Assembly: GCF_044068625.1 (NCBI RefSeq)
Contig: NZ_JBIPKH010000030.1
Span: forward strand, 1 to 20,717
DNA: 20,717 nucleotides
Reading direction: 5' to 3'
Source of the DNA: Desulfurivibrio sp044068625
GTDB taxonomy: Bacteria > Desulfobacterota > Desulfobulbia > Desulfobulbales > Desulfurivibrionaceae
Numbering within the stretch: position 1 is the first letter of the stretch; each line of letters opens with the position of its first letter. The position numbers and the translations under genes are program-made. The notes beneath the pieces are model-generated. The model was not told the DNA's origin. It worked only from the letters and a program-made list of their open reading frames with translations, and made no database searches. Below are positions 1-7,571 of this stretch, in pieces.

Positions 1-25
1 TCCCGGTCCCGCCGGGGTGGCCAGG

Positions 26-709
26 CTAAAGCTTGGCTTCCCCGGCGGCCAGTTCCGCCAGGGCTTCCCGGTCGAGGATGGTGATCCGGGGTCCGTCGAT
101 GGCGATCATCTCCGCCTTGGCCAGCTTGCTCAAGATGCGGGAGAGGGTTTCGGGGATGGTGCCGAGCAGCCCGGCCAGTTGATTCTTGCTCACCGGCAGC
201 AGCACCTGGTCCTGATCCGCTTGTTGGCGGCTGAGGTAGAGCAGATGGGCGGCCAGCCGACCGGGGACCTCCTTCAGGGACAACTCCTCGATCAGTTGGG
301 CAAACCTTTTCAGCCGCCGGGAGAGGGCGGCCAGCATGTTGAGGGCCAGTTCCGGGTTGCGGTTGATCAGCGCGATGAAGGCCCGGCGGGGCAGGAAGAG
401 AACCCGGCTCTTTTCCAGGGCCATGGCGTGGGCCGGGTAGGGGGAGCCGATGAAGACCGCCGCTTCGGCGAAGGGTTCGCCGCTGCCGAAGATGTGCAGA
501 ATCTGCTCCTTGCCCTCCGGGGAGAGTTTGTATATCTTTACCAGGCCGCTGACCACCAGGAAAAAACCGTCGCCGGGATCGCCTTCGGCAAAAATGGTGC
601 TGCCCCGGGCATACTCCTGGTCGGTGGCGATCATCGCCAGTTCATCGTACTGCTCCGGGCTCAACCCCTTGAAGAGGGGCACGGTGGCAAGGAAATTGGC
701 TATGTTCAT
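26..709 (-). CDS. Crp/Fnr-family transcriptional regulator
   Basis: A 227-residue one-component DNA-binding regulator of normal family length. Residues about 10-120 form the cyclic-nucleotide-binding-type beta barrel. A long dimerisation helix follows (about 118-145), then a winged HTH at about 148-215. The recognition helix has the Glu-x-x-Ser-Arg pattern (E187, S190, R191 in PETLSR) that in Fnr-type proteins contacts TTGA half-sites. The protein has no cysteine, so it cannot carry an FNR-type Fe-S cluster. The barrel segment EPFAEAAVF...YPAHA resembles the DNR/HcpR branch (NO or nitrosative-stress regulators) more than CRP itself; that subgroup assignment is inference. It reads divergently from the cvpA-like gene. 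The Shine-Dalgarno is weak: GGGAG lies about 13 nt upstream of the ATG. Family assignment is firm; ligand and regulon are unknown. Confidence 0.9.
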   Translation of the reverse strand: MNIANFLATVPLFKGLSPEQYDELAMIATDQEYARGSTIFAEGDPGDGFFLVVSGLVKIYKLSPEGKEQILHIFGSGEPFAEAAVFIGSPYPAHAMALEKSRVLFLPRRAFIALINRNPELALNMLAALSRRLKRFAQLIEELSLKEVPGRLAAHLLYLSRQQADQDQVLLPVSKNQLAGLLGTIPETLSRILSKLAKAEMIAIDGPRITILDREALAELAAGEAKL

Positions 710-738
710 GGGGCTGGTTCTCTCCCTGGGCGGCTGGC

Positions 739-769
739 GGGGAAAATGGTTGCGCTTTTCCCCGGAAAA
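739..769. repeat. Two overlapping inverted repeats in the crp/cvpA divergent region
   Basis: GGGGAAAA (739-746) and TTTTCCCC (756-763) form a perfect 8-bp inverted repeat with a 9-nt spacer. The right arm also takes part in a second, tighter palindrome, TTTTCC-CC-GGAAAA (756-769). The two structures share one arm and so exclude each other. The site lies 30 bp upstream of the regulator start and 45 bp upstream of the CvpA-like start. It could be an operator or a hairpin in a leader; the sequence does not decide. No TTGAT-N4-ATCAA Fnr box is visible here. Confidence 0.45.
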
Positions 770-814
770 AGCTTTGCTGCGGGCAACCTTCCGTCAACCC
801 TAACGCTGGCGATC

Positions 815-1369
815 ATGCCGATGATGACTGTCCTGGATACCGCTCTTATTGCCATAATGATCTTTTTTCTCGCCTGGGGAACCTGGGTGGGGCTGATCCG
901 CCAGTTGGCCCTGGTGACCGCCCTGCTGGCGGCTTTTGCCGTGACCGGGACCTATGCCGGCCAGTTCCACGCCCTGCTCTCTCCCCCCATCGCCTCGCCC
1001 CGGCTCTCCTTTATCCTGGCCTACCTGCTGCTGCTGCTGGCCGTCTATATCGGGGTCCGCCTGCTGATTCCGGTTTTGCGGCGGGTGGTCAATCTCTCCC
1101 TCAGTCCCTGGTTCGACCGGGTGCTGGGCGGGGCCTTCGGCGGGGCCAAGGCCTATCTGCTGATGGTCCTCTTCTATCTGGCCTTCTCCGGGCTGGCCAC
1201 CCCCCTCAACCCCCTGTTGCAGAACTCCTACTTCAGCCCCCACCTGGCGACCGGGGCCGGCTTTCTGCAGACCCTGGTCCGGGATCGGCAGTTGCGGGAA
1301 CTCTTCATTCCCCGGGCCCCGGCCATCTCCGCCGCGACCCCGGTGCCCGGGAACCCGCCTTCCCGCTGA
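815..1369 (+). CDS. CvpA family inner-membrane protein
   Basis: A 184-residue hydrophobic protein with about four membrane segments: residues about 5-25, 28-48, 62-83 and 104-125. It carries the CvpA-type signature WFDRVLGGAFGGAKAYLLMVLFY and an amphipathic, poorly conserved C-terminus. The family is named for colicin V production in E. coli; its general biochemical role is unsettled. The open frame extends far upstream, but the residues before the first Met of MPMMTVLD are antisense to the divergent regulator gene, so I start at 815. ATGs at 821 and 824 are equally possible because no good Shine-Dalgarno precedes any of them. Its stop lies 2 bp from the stop of the convergent minus-strand gene, with no terminator-like hairpin between. 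Confidence 0.8.
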   Translation: MPMMTVLDTALIAIMIFFLAWGTWVGLIRQLALVTALLAAFAVTGTYAGQFHALLSPPIASPRLSFILAYLLLLLAVYIGVRLLIPVLRRVVNLSLSPWFDRVLGGAFGGAKAYLLMVLFYLAFSGLATPLNPLLQNSYFSPHLATGAGFLQTLVRDRQLRELFIPRAPAISAATPVPGNPPSR

Positions 1370-1371
1370 GC

Positions 1372-3492
1372 TTAGAGCTGTTCCAGGGTCCGCCAGAGGG
1401 TGTGGATCAGGGCAAAGATCGGCGCCAGCACCAGGGTGACCAGGGTCAGCAGCCGCTTCTGCAGGGCCGGATCCCGGAGCATCTGGGCCAGGCCCGAGGC
1501 GGTGGGGGAGTCCGCCGCCAGCATGATCAGGGCCACCAGCAGGATGAGGGTGAAGCTGAGCAGGGCGATCTCCGCCACCACCAGCGAGCGCAGGAACTGT
1601 TTGCCGGCCTGGAACAGGGTGCGAAGCCAGGCCATCTGGGTGGCGATCCGGGTCAGCAGGGCGAAATCCCGGTCGCATTCCTCCAGGGAGTTGATCAGGG
1701 CGCGGTAAAGGGCGCCGTGCATATTTTTCGTCCCCTCGCCGGCGGCCTTGGCCACCGCTTTTCCCACCTTGGCCAGGGTGGCGGCGAAGGAGGGGAAAAA
1801 GGGGCGGTGGGGATAATCCCGCCAGAGTCGGCGAAACTCCTCCAGGCGCCGGCCGGTTGCCGTCAGCCGGTCGTGGAGGGCGTCGAGCCGGGCCTCCTGG
1901 GTCCGGTGACAGTTGATCACCAGGGAGCGTGATTTCTCGGCGACATCGACCAGGTCGAAGTAGCTTTGCTGGCCCGCCTGCCCCTCGATGATCGCCAGGT
2001 CGCCGCGCAGGGTTTTCAGCCCCGGGTCGTTCTCTTCCAGCCACAACTCCATCTCCTCGCAAGTGACCCGGGCCTGGGCCAGTCGTTCCTCCGCTTCCTG
2101 GGCCTGGATGCGCAGGCGGGACCGGAGAATCTCCTCGACCTCCCCCTGAATGGGAGTGAGCTCCGGGTCCATCAGGGCCTGGATAAAGAAGGTTCGCTCC
2201 TCTTCAACCAGGGAGCGGATCCCCTCCAGGGCCTGGGGAACCAGGCCTCGATCCACCGCCAGTTGCACCTGCAGATAGAGCGCCTCCAGGCAATCCCGCT
2301 GGAAGGTCAGGATGTTGTCCAGGGCCTGACTGGCCTTCCATGGTTCCTCCATCAGCCGGTAGTGGCGGGTGAGCAGCAGGCAGAGGTAGATCCGGTCCCG
2401 GTTGCTGATCGCCATCTTCAGGGCGCTTTCCAGGAAGTACTCCATATCCTGATGACGGTTCTGCTCCAGGGAGATGAAGGCGCGGCCGATGGTGGCGTAA
2501 AGCTCCTTGCCCCGGGGCCGGCGGCCCTCGGCGATGAACAGTTCGTTGGCCCGGTGGTACTGGCCGACCCGCAGGCAGTCCAGCCCTAAGAACAGGTTGT
2601 TGTTTTCCACGTTGATCGATTCCGGCCGCCCCAGCTCCTCCCACTGGCTGTGGGTGGAAAAAGCGATGGCGGCCAGAAAACGGGGCTGGAAGACCTTGTT
2701 GAGATCGAAATAGGTCACGTAGGTGTGGAGCAGGGGGGTTTTGCGCAACTGGGAGTGGTCGACTCCCGTCACCAACAGGGGGTTGAGTTGCCCCTGCCCC
2801 TCCATGGCCTCTCGGAAGAGCTGAGCGAGCTGCTCCAGGGGGAGGTAGCCCGCCGTGGGCAGTCCCTGGGTTTGCATGGTCAGCATCTTGCCCGGGCAGT
2901 CGGCGGGCTGGTGGGTGGTCTGGCCGCAGTAGAAGCAGGGTTTGAACTTACCGCCCAGCGGCAGGCGGCGATGGGGAAAGAGGGGCGGGGCCTGGGGCTT
3001 GGGGGCCGCCGGGATCAGGGCCGTCAGGCCCCCGGCCAGGGCGACGGGGGATGGAGTCCCGAGTTTTTGCGGGTCGGCCAGCTCCGCCCAGCGCCGGCCC
3101 AGGGCGGGGCTGAGATGGATGGTTTCCGCTTGCAGCTCCTGCCAGCTTCCCCCGGTGGGATCGGTTAGTTGGGGCGGAACATCTTCCCCGTTATCGTTTT
3201 CCAGGTCCAGGATCAGGCGCAGGGGGATGGGGCCCAGGAGCGGTTCCCAGTTAAGGCGCTTTTTCAACTCCAGCAGGCGGGTCGACCACGATTTCAGGGC
3301 GGCGGCGGGGTTGGGATAGCGGAAAAGCAGGATCTCGCCGCGCGCTTCCGGTTCACCCAGGCTGTCCTGGCGCAGCAGCCGCCGCAGGGCCTGGGCCAGC
3401 TCCGGCCAGCGCTCACCGAACAACCTGCTTCCCGTGGAATTATCCGCCAGGAGGGCCAGCAGCAGAGTATGGTGCTCATCCGGCAGGGCCAT
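1372..3492 (-). CDS. TPR-like membrane protein with CCHC zinc-knuckle motif, function unknown
   Basis: A 706-residue protein I do not recognise as a named family. Residues about 51-140 loosely recall a degenerate class III nucleotide cyclase fold (pattern similarity only). A Pro-rich linker leads to CFYCGQTTHQPADC at 186-199, an exact C-x2-C-x4-H-x4-C spacing. Residues about 290-450 look like TPR-type helical hairpins. Residues about 455-500 are probable coiled coil (EAEERLAQARVTCEEMELWLEE). Two hydrophobic segments at about 638-660 and 681-700 would anchor the C-terminus in the membrane, leaving the N-terminal bulk in the cytoplasm. There is no signal peptide. It follows the REC-TPR regulator by 38 bp in the same direction and is probably the last gene of the guaBA operon. 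The ATG at 3492 is preceded by GGTGAG only 2 nt away, so the start is not certain. Confidence 0.85.
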   Translation of the reverse strand: MALPDEHHTLLLALLADNSTGSRLFGERWPELAQALRRLLRQDSLGEPEARGEILLFRYPNPAAALKSWSTRLLELKKRLNWEPLLGPIPLRLILDLENDNGEDVPPQLTDPTGGSWQELQAETIHLSPALGRRWAELADPQKLGTPSPVALAGGLTALIPAAPKPQAPPLFPHRRLPLGGKFKPCFYCGQTTHQPADCPGKMLTMQTQGLPTAGYLPLEQLAQLFREAMEGQGQLNPLLVTGVDHSQLRKTPLLHTYVTYFDLNKVFQPRFLAAIAFSTHSQWEELGRPESINVENNNLFLGLDCLRVGQYHRANELFIAEGRRPRGKELYATIGRAFISLEQNRHQDMEYFLESALKMAISNRDRIYLCLLLTRHYRLMEEPWKASQALDNILTFQRDCLEALYLQVQLAVDRGLVPQALEGIRSLVEEERTFFIQALMDPELTPIQGEVEEILRSRLRIQAQEAEERLAQARVTCEEMELWLEENDPGLKTLRGDLAIIEGQAGQQSYFDLVDVAEKSRSLVINCHRTQEARLDALHDRLTATGRRLEEFRRLWRDYPHRPFFPSFAATLAKVGKAVAKAAGEGTKNMHGALYRALINSLEECDRDFALLTRIATQMAWLRTLFQAGKQFLRSLVVAEIALLSFTLILLVALIMLAADSPTASGLAQMLRDPALQKRLLTLVTLVLAPIFALIHTLWRTLEQL

Positions 3493-3530
3493 GGCTCACC
3501 GTCTCGTTTGCTGGTTGCTGGCTGGTTGGT

Positions 3531-4694
3531 TTAAGCACATTTTTCCATGATGTTGCGGGCTTCCAGGTTGCCGGGGTCGATGCGGAATATCCTGGCGGCC
3601 ACGTTGTCGGCCCGCCGGGGCATTCCCATCTCCATGTAGGCCTTGGCCAGTTGGATCAGGAGTTCGACATCCTTGGGGCTCTGGGCCGCCGCCGCTTCCA
3701 GGATCCGGGCGCCCTCGCTGTGTTCGCCGGCCTTGAGCAGGGCGGCACCGAGCTTCTTGTTCAGGTACTGGCGGTTGGCGTCGCCCTTGATCGCCTCGCG
3801 GAAGGCCTTGGCCGCCAGGTTGTAGAGCCCCCCCTCCAGGGCCATCTCGCCCATCTCCTCCTTGAAGTCGATGTCGTTGACCTTGTGCCGCAGGACCAGT
3901 TTGAGCACCTTTTCCGCCTCCTGGAGCTGCTTCTTTTTAAAGAGCAGCTTGGCAAACTGGAGGGCTCGGTCGGAGTGGCGGGGGCTGATCTCCATGGCCC
4001 GGGAAAAGTAGCTGATCGCTTTTTCCGTGTTGTTGCGGCGGAAGGCGATCTGGCCCAGGGCGTGGTAGGAGGTGACATCCAGCCGGTTGCGCTGGATCGC
4101 CTGCTCGAAGCAGGCCTGGGCCTTTTCGATCTCCCCTTTTTTGGCAAACAGCCGGCCCAGCTCCCGAAAGGGGCGCGAGGAGTGGCTGTTGGCGGCGGCG
4201 GCCTTTTTGGCCTCGGCAATGGCCCCGGCCAGGTTGCCCTCCTCCTCCAGCCGGCGGGATTTTTCCAGGTGGATGGTGACGGGGGGCGGGTTGCGGATCC
4301 GGTCCAGCAGCTCTTTGATTTTGTGGTCCAGGGTGGCGGTGACGAAGGGTTTGGTCAGATAGGCGTCCACATCGTGTTCGGCCGCCTCCGCCACGATATC
4401 CATGTTGGCCTCGGCGGTGACCATCAGGAAGGGGATATCCCGGGTGCGCCGGCTGGAACGGATCAGGTTGAGCAGTTCGGTGCCGGTGGTGTGCGGCATG
4501 TGGTAGTCGGAGATGATGAAATGGATGGTGATGTTCTCATCCTGCAAAAACTCCCAGGCGTCGCGGCCGTTGGCCGCTTCGTAGAAGAGTTTGCCGTAGT
4601 TGAGCAGCTTGAGCATGGCCCGGATGGAACGGCGCATGTTGTCCACGTCGTCCACGATGAGGAAATTCATCTCCTGGGGGCTGAGGATATCCAT
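3531..4694 (-). CDS. Response regulator with REC domain and TPR output region
   Basis: A 387-residue single-receiver protein. The REC domain spans about 9-125 with D15/D16 (acidic pocket), D63 (phosphoacceptor in IISDYHMP), T93 and K115 all present, so it should be phosphorylatable. After a short linker, about 135-385 is a run of roughly seven TPR units (for example EKAQACFEQAIQRNRLD and EKAISYFSRAMEISPRH). These serve protein contacts rather than DNA binding. I start at 4694 (MDILSPQEMNFLIVDD). The open frame continues 78 codons upstream, but that part is an antisense-like, Arg/Pro/Trp-rich reading of the kinase 3' end. The gene begins 19 bp after the kinase stop, which makes the kinase the obvious partner. 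The output target may be the next gene's TPR-like protein (inference). Confidence 0.9.
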   Translation of the reverse strand: MDILSPQEMNFLIVDDVDNMRRSIRAMLKLLNYGKLFYEAANGRDAWEFLQDENITIHFIISDYHMPHTTGTELLNLIRSSRRTRDIPFLMVTAEANMDIVAEAAEHDVDAYLTKPFVTATLDHKIKELLDRIRNPPPVTIHLEKSRRLEEEGNLAGAIAEAKKAAAANSHSSRPFRELGRLFAKKGEIEKAQACFEQAIQRNRLDVTSYHALGQIAFRRNNTEKAISYFSRAMEISPRHSDRALQFAKLLFKKKQLQEAEKVLKLVLRHKVNDIDFKEEMGEMALEGGLYNLAAKAFREAIKGDANRQYLNKKLGAALLKAGEHSEGARILEAAAAQSPKDVELLIQLAKAYMEMGMPRRADNVAARIFRIDPGNLEARNIMEKCA

Positions 4695-4713
4695 CTCCGG
4701 TCGCGATCCCTTT

Positions 4714-6021
4714 TCAGCTAACAGGCAGAAAGAAGTAAAACCGGCTGCCCTGGTCGGGCCGGCTGGTGGCCCCGATGGTGCCGCCATGCAGCTCCACCGC
4801 CAGTTTGGCGAAGTAGAGGCCCAGGCCGGAACCCACCAGGGCGTCCTGTCTTTCCGAGATCCGGCTGTATTTTTCAAAAATGGTGGGCAATTTCTCCGGG
4901 GGGATGCCCGGGCCCTGGTCCTGGACAAAAAACTCCAGGGCCTGGCCCTCCTGGTCCAGCCGGTAACCGAAGCTGATTTCGGTGGCCGCCGGGCTGTGGC
5001 CCAGGGCGTTGGTCAGTAGATTCTGCAGCACCCGCAGGATCAGCACCCGGTCCACCCGGATCACCTCCGGGGAGAGCTGGGGCAGCATCAGCTTAAGAGA
5101 GATCCCCCGGATGGCGGCCATCCCCTTGATGTCGCTGAGTGATTCCTTGACCAGCATGGCCGGGTCCACCTGTTCGGGAATCAGCTTGAAGCCGCCATCC
5201 TCGATCTTGTCGATGGTGCCCAGGTTGCTGACCATCCGTACCGCCTTGTTGCAGGCCACCTGGGCCGACTCCAGAAATTCAGCCGACTCCCCTTCCAGAC
5301 TGTAGGAGAGGATATCCAGGTTGGCCACCACTTCCGAAAGCGGCCCCTTGAGGTCATGGACCAGCAGCCGGGAGAGTTCGGCTCGCATCTGCTGCTGCCG
5401 CTGGAGTTCCCGGTTGCGCTGCCGAAGAATGTCGCGCTGGCGCTGGAGCTGCTGCTGCAGATCCTGCTGGACCAGCAGGGCCAGGATCACGCTGCCGAAC
5501 TCCAGCAGCCGGCCGATATCCTCCGGCAACAGGTCGTGTTCGCCGATCTTGTCGGTGACGTTGATGATCCCCACCACCCTGTCGCGGTGGATGATCGGGG
5601 CGGAGAGCAGGGAGTTTTTCCGGTATTGGCTGCCGGTGGCCCGGCGGGCGAAACGGGGATCATTCTCGATATCGGGGACGTAGAGCGGTTCCCGGTGGCG
5701 GGCGACCCAGGACGCCACCGAATCGGTGCCCAGGGACTGGCGGCACCCGATCAGCTCCCGGCGGCTGGCGGCCCGGACCGTCAGGCGTTTGCCGCGCCCC
5801 TCCCGCATCATGATCGAACCGTGGGCCGCCCCCAGGTAGTCGAGGATGATCTCCAGCACCCGCTGGATCCGGCGCTCAAAACTGAGCCGGGGGGCGTTGA
5901 TGGTCGCGGCGATCCGGGAAAAATTCTCCAGCAGGCGATTGGCCTGCTCCAGTTCGCCCAGTTTCTCCCCCTTCCTGCTTTTTCCACTCCCCATCGGCTT
6001 GTCCGTCCGGGCTATTCCCAT
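4714..6021 (-). CDS. Cytoplasmic sensor histidine kinase with GAF domain
   Basis: A 435-residue histidine kinase without membrane segments. A GAF domain occupies about 45-185. A Gln/Arg-rich coiled coil (about 186-215) leads to the dimerisation domain with H-box VHDLKGPLSEV and phosphoacceptor H222. The ATPase domain shows the N-box (N334, N338 in LQNLLTNAL), G1 (DQGPG, 368-372), an F-box-like IFEKYSR and G2 (GSGLGL, 397-402), so it looks catalytically complete. GAF domains bind cyclic nucleotides, heme, flavin, iron centres or small molecules; the ligand cannot be read from this sequence. The chosen ATG (6019-6021) lies inside the last codons of guaA (10-bp overlap), suggesting coupled translation. 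A second ATG nine codons in (5994) is an alternative. The REC-TPR regulator follows at 19 bp. Confidence 0.93.
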   Translation of the reverse strand: MGIARTDKPMGSGKSRKGEKLGELEQANRLLENFSRIAATINAPRLSFERRIQRVLEIILDYLGAAHGSIMMREGRGKRLTVRAASRRELIGCRQSLGTDSVASWVARHREPLYVPDIENDPRFARRATGSQYRKNSLLSAPIIHRDRVVGIINVTDKIGEHDLLPEDIGRLLEFGSVILALLVQQDLQQQLQRQRDILRQRNRELQRQQQMRAELSRLLVHDLKGPLSEVVANLDILSYSLEGESAEFLESAQVACNKAVRMVSNLGTIDKIEDGGFKLIPEQVDPAMLVKESLSDIKGMAAIRGISLKLMLPQLSPEVIRVDRVLILRVLQNLLTNALGHSPAATEISFGYRLDQEGQALEFFVQDQGPGIPPEKLPTIFEKYSRISERQDALVGSGLGLYFAKLAVELHGGTIGATSRPDQGSRFYFFLPVS

Positions 6022-7568
6022 TCAATGGTTGAGGGCGGCTTGGAAGAGATATCATAAACCACCCGGTTGACTCCCCGCACCTCGTTGATGATCCGGCCGG
6101 CGATTCTGGCCAGCAGGTCGTAGGGCAGCTGGGACCAGGTGGCGGTCATGAAATCCTTGGTTTCCACCGCCCGCAGGGCCACCACATGCTCATAGGTGCG
6201 GCCGTCGCCCATCACCCCGACGCTTCTGACCGGCAGGAAGACGGCAAAGGCCTGACTGATCTTATCATACCAGCCGCTCTGGTAAAGTTCTTCAATATAG
6301 ATGGCGTCGGCCTGGCGCAGGATATCGGCGTACTCCTTGGTCACCGCCCCCAGGATCCGCACCCCCAGGCCGGGGCCGGGGAAGGGGTGGCGCCAGACCA
6401 TCTGGCGGGGCAGCCCCAGCTCGTCGCCGATGGCCCGCACCTCATCCTTGAACAGCTCCCGCAGGGGCTCCAGCAGCTTGAGCTTCATATGTTCGGGCAG
6501 GCCGCCGACGTTGTGATGGCTTTTGATATTCTGGGCCTTGCCGGTCTTGCCGCCGGCCGATTCGATCACGTCGGGGTAGATGGTGCCCTGGGCCAGCCAG
6601 CGGGCGTCGGTTAAGCCGCCCGCCGCCTCTTCGAAGATTTCGATGAACAGGTTGCCGATGATCTTGCGTTTCCGTTCCGGGTCATCGACCCCGGCCAGGG
6701 CGCCCATGAAACGCTCCTCGGCATCGACTCGCACCACCTTGACTCCCATGTTTTCGGCAAAGGTGGCCATCACCTGGTCGCCCTCCCCCAGGCGGAGCAG
6801 GCCGGTATCGACAAAGACGCAGTTGAGCTGCTCGCCGATGGCCCGGTGGATCAGGGCGGCGGCCACCGAGGAGTCGACCCCGCCGGAAAGCCCCAGGATC
6901 ACCCGATCATCGCCCACCCGCTCCTTGATCCGGGCCACCGCGTCGTCGATGATCCGGCCCGGGGTCCAGTGGCCGTGGCAGAGGCAGATCTTGCGGACAA
7001 AGGTGTCGAGCAGGATCTCACCCCGCGGGGTGTGGTTGACCTCGGGGTGGAACTGGACGCCGTAGAGACGGCGGGCACTGTCCTGGATGGCGGCCACCGG
7101 AGCGTTGGCGGTGGCCGCCACCACGGTGAACCCCTCGGGCAGCCGGGCCACGTGGTCGCCGTGGCTCATCCAGACCGGACTCTTCTCCTCGACAAAAAAA
7201 CCGTCGAAGAGTTGATCCGGCTCACCCTGGACGGTTATCTCGGCGTGGCCGTACTCCCGTTTGCCGGCCGGCACCACCTCGCCGCCGAAATGGCGGGCCA
7301 TCACCTGCATGCCGTAGCAGATCCCCAGTACCGGCACCCCCAGTTCCAGCAGCCGTTCATCAAGCGAGGGCGCCTCGGTCTCGTAAACCGACTTGGGGCC
7401 GCCGGAGAGGATAATCCCCTTGGGGGCAAAGGCCCGAATCTCTTCGATCCCCATATCGTGGGGGTGGAGTTCGCAGTAGACATGGGCCTCGCGGACCCGG
7501 CGGGCGATCAACTGGGTGTATTGCGAGCCGAAATCGAGGATCAGAATTTTTTCACTATGAATATCCAT
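6012..7568 (-). CDS. guaA: GMP synthase (glutamine-hydrolysing)
   Basis: A 518-residue, full-length two-domain enzyme converting XMP, ATP and glutamine to GMP, the last step of de novo guanine nucleotide synthesis, in the cytoplasm. The class I glutamine amidotransferase domain (about 8-195) has nucleophile C84 in GICYGMQ and the H174/E176 pair in VQFHPEVNH. The ATP pyrophosphatase P-loop is SGGVDSS (228-234). The C-terminal dimerisation part ends in the typical IEWE. The gene starts 3 bp after guaB and overlaps the downstream kinase start, so it sits in the middle of a tightly packed unit. Nothing unusual was seen in the enzyme itself. Confidence 0.98.
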   Translation of the reverse strand: MDIHSEKILILDFGSQYTQLIARRVREAHVYCELHPHDMGIEEIRAFAPKGIILSGGPKSVYETEAPSLDERLLELGVPVLGICYGMQVMARHFGGEVVPAGKREYGHAEITVQGEPDQLFDGFFVEEKSPVWMSHGDHVARLPEGFTVVAATANAPVAAIQDSARRLYGVQFHPEVNHTPRGEILLDTFVRKICLCHGHWTPGRIIDDAVARIKERVGDDRVILGLSGGVDSSVAAALIHRAIGEQLNCVFVDTGLLRLGEGDQVMATFAENMGVKVVRVDAEERFMGALAGVDDPERKRKIIGNLFIEIFEEAAGGLTDARWLAQGTIYPDVIESAGGKTGKAQNIKSHHNVGGLPEHMKLKLLEPLRELFKDEVRAIGDELGLPRQMVWRHPFPGPGLGVRILGAVTKEYADILRQADAIYIEELYQSGWYDKISQAFAVFLPVRSVGVMGDGRTYEHVVALRAVETKDFMTATWSQLPYDLLARIAGRIINEVRGVNRVVYDISSKPPSTIEWE

Positions 7569-7571
7569 GGT

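Noticed and set aside
800..2062. A 420-codon minus-strand frame across cvpA and the end of the TPR-like gene
   Set aside because: Pro/Gly/Arg-rich composition with no motif. It overlaps two better-supported genes in other frames.
4695..4928. A 78-codon upstream extension of the REC-TPR frame
   Set aside because: It overlaps the kinase 3' end in another frame, is Arg/Pro/Trp-rich, and REC begins directly after the ATG at 4694.
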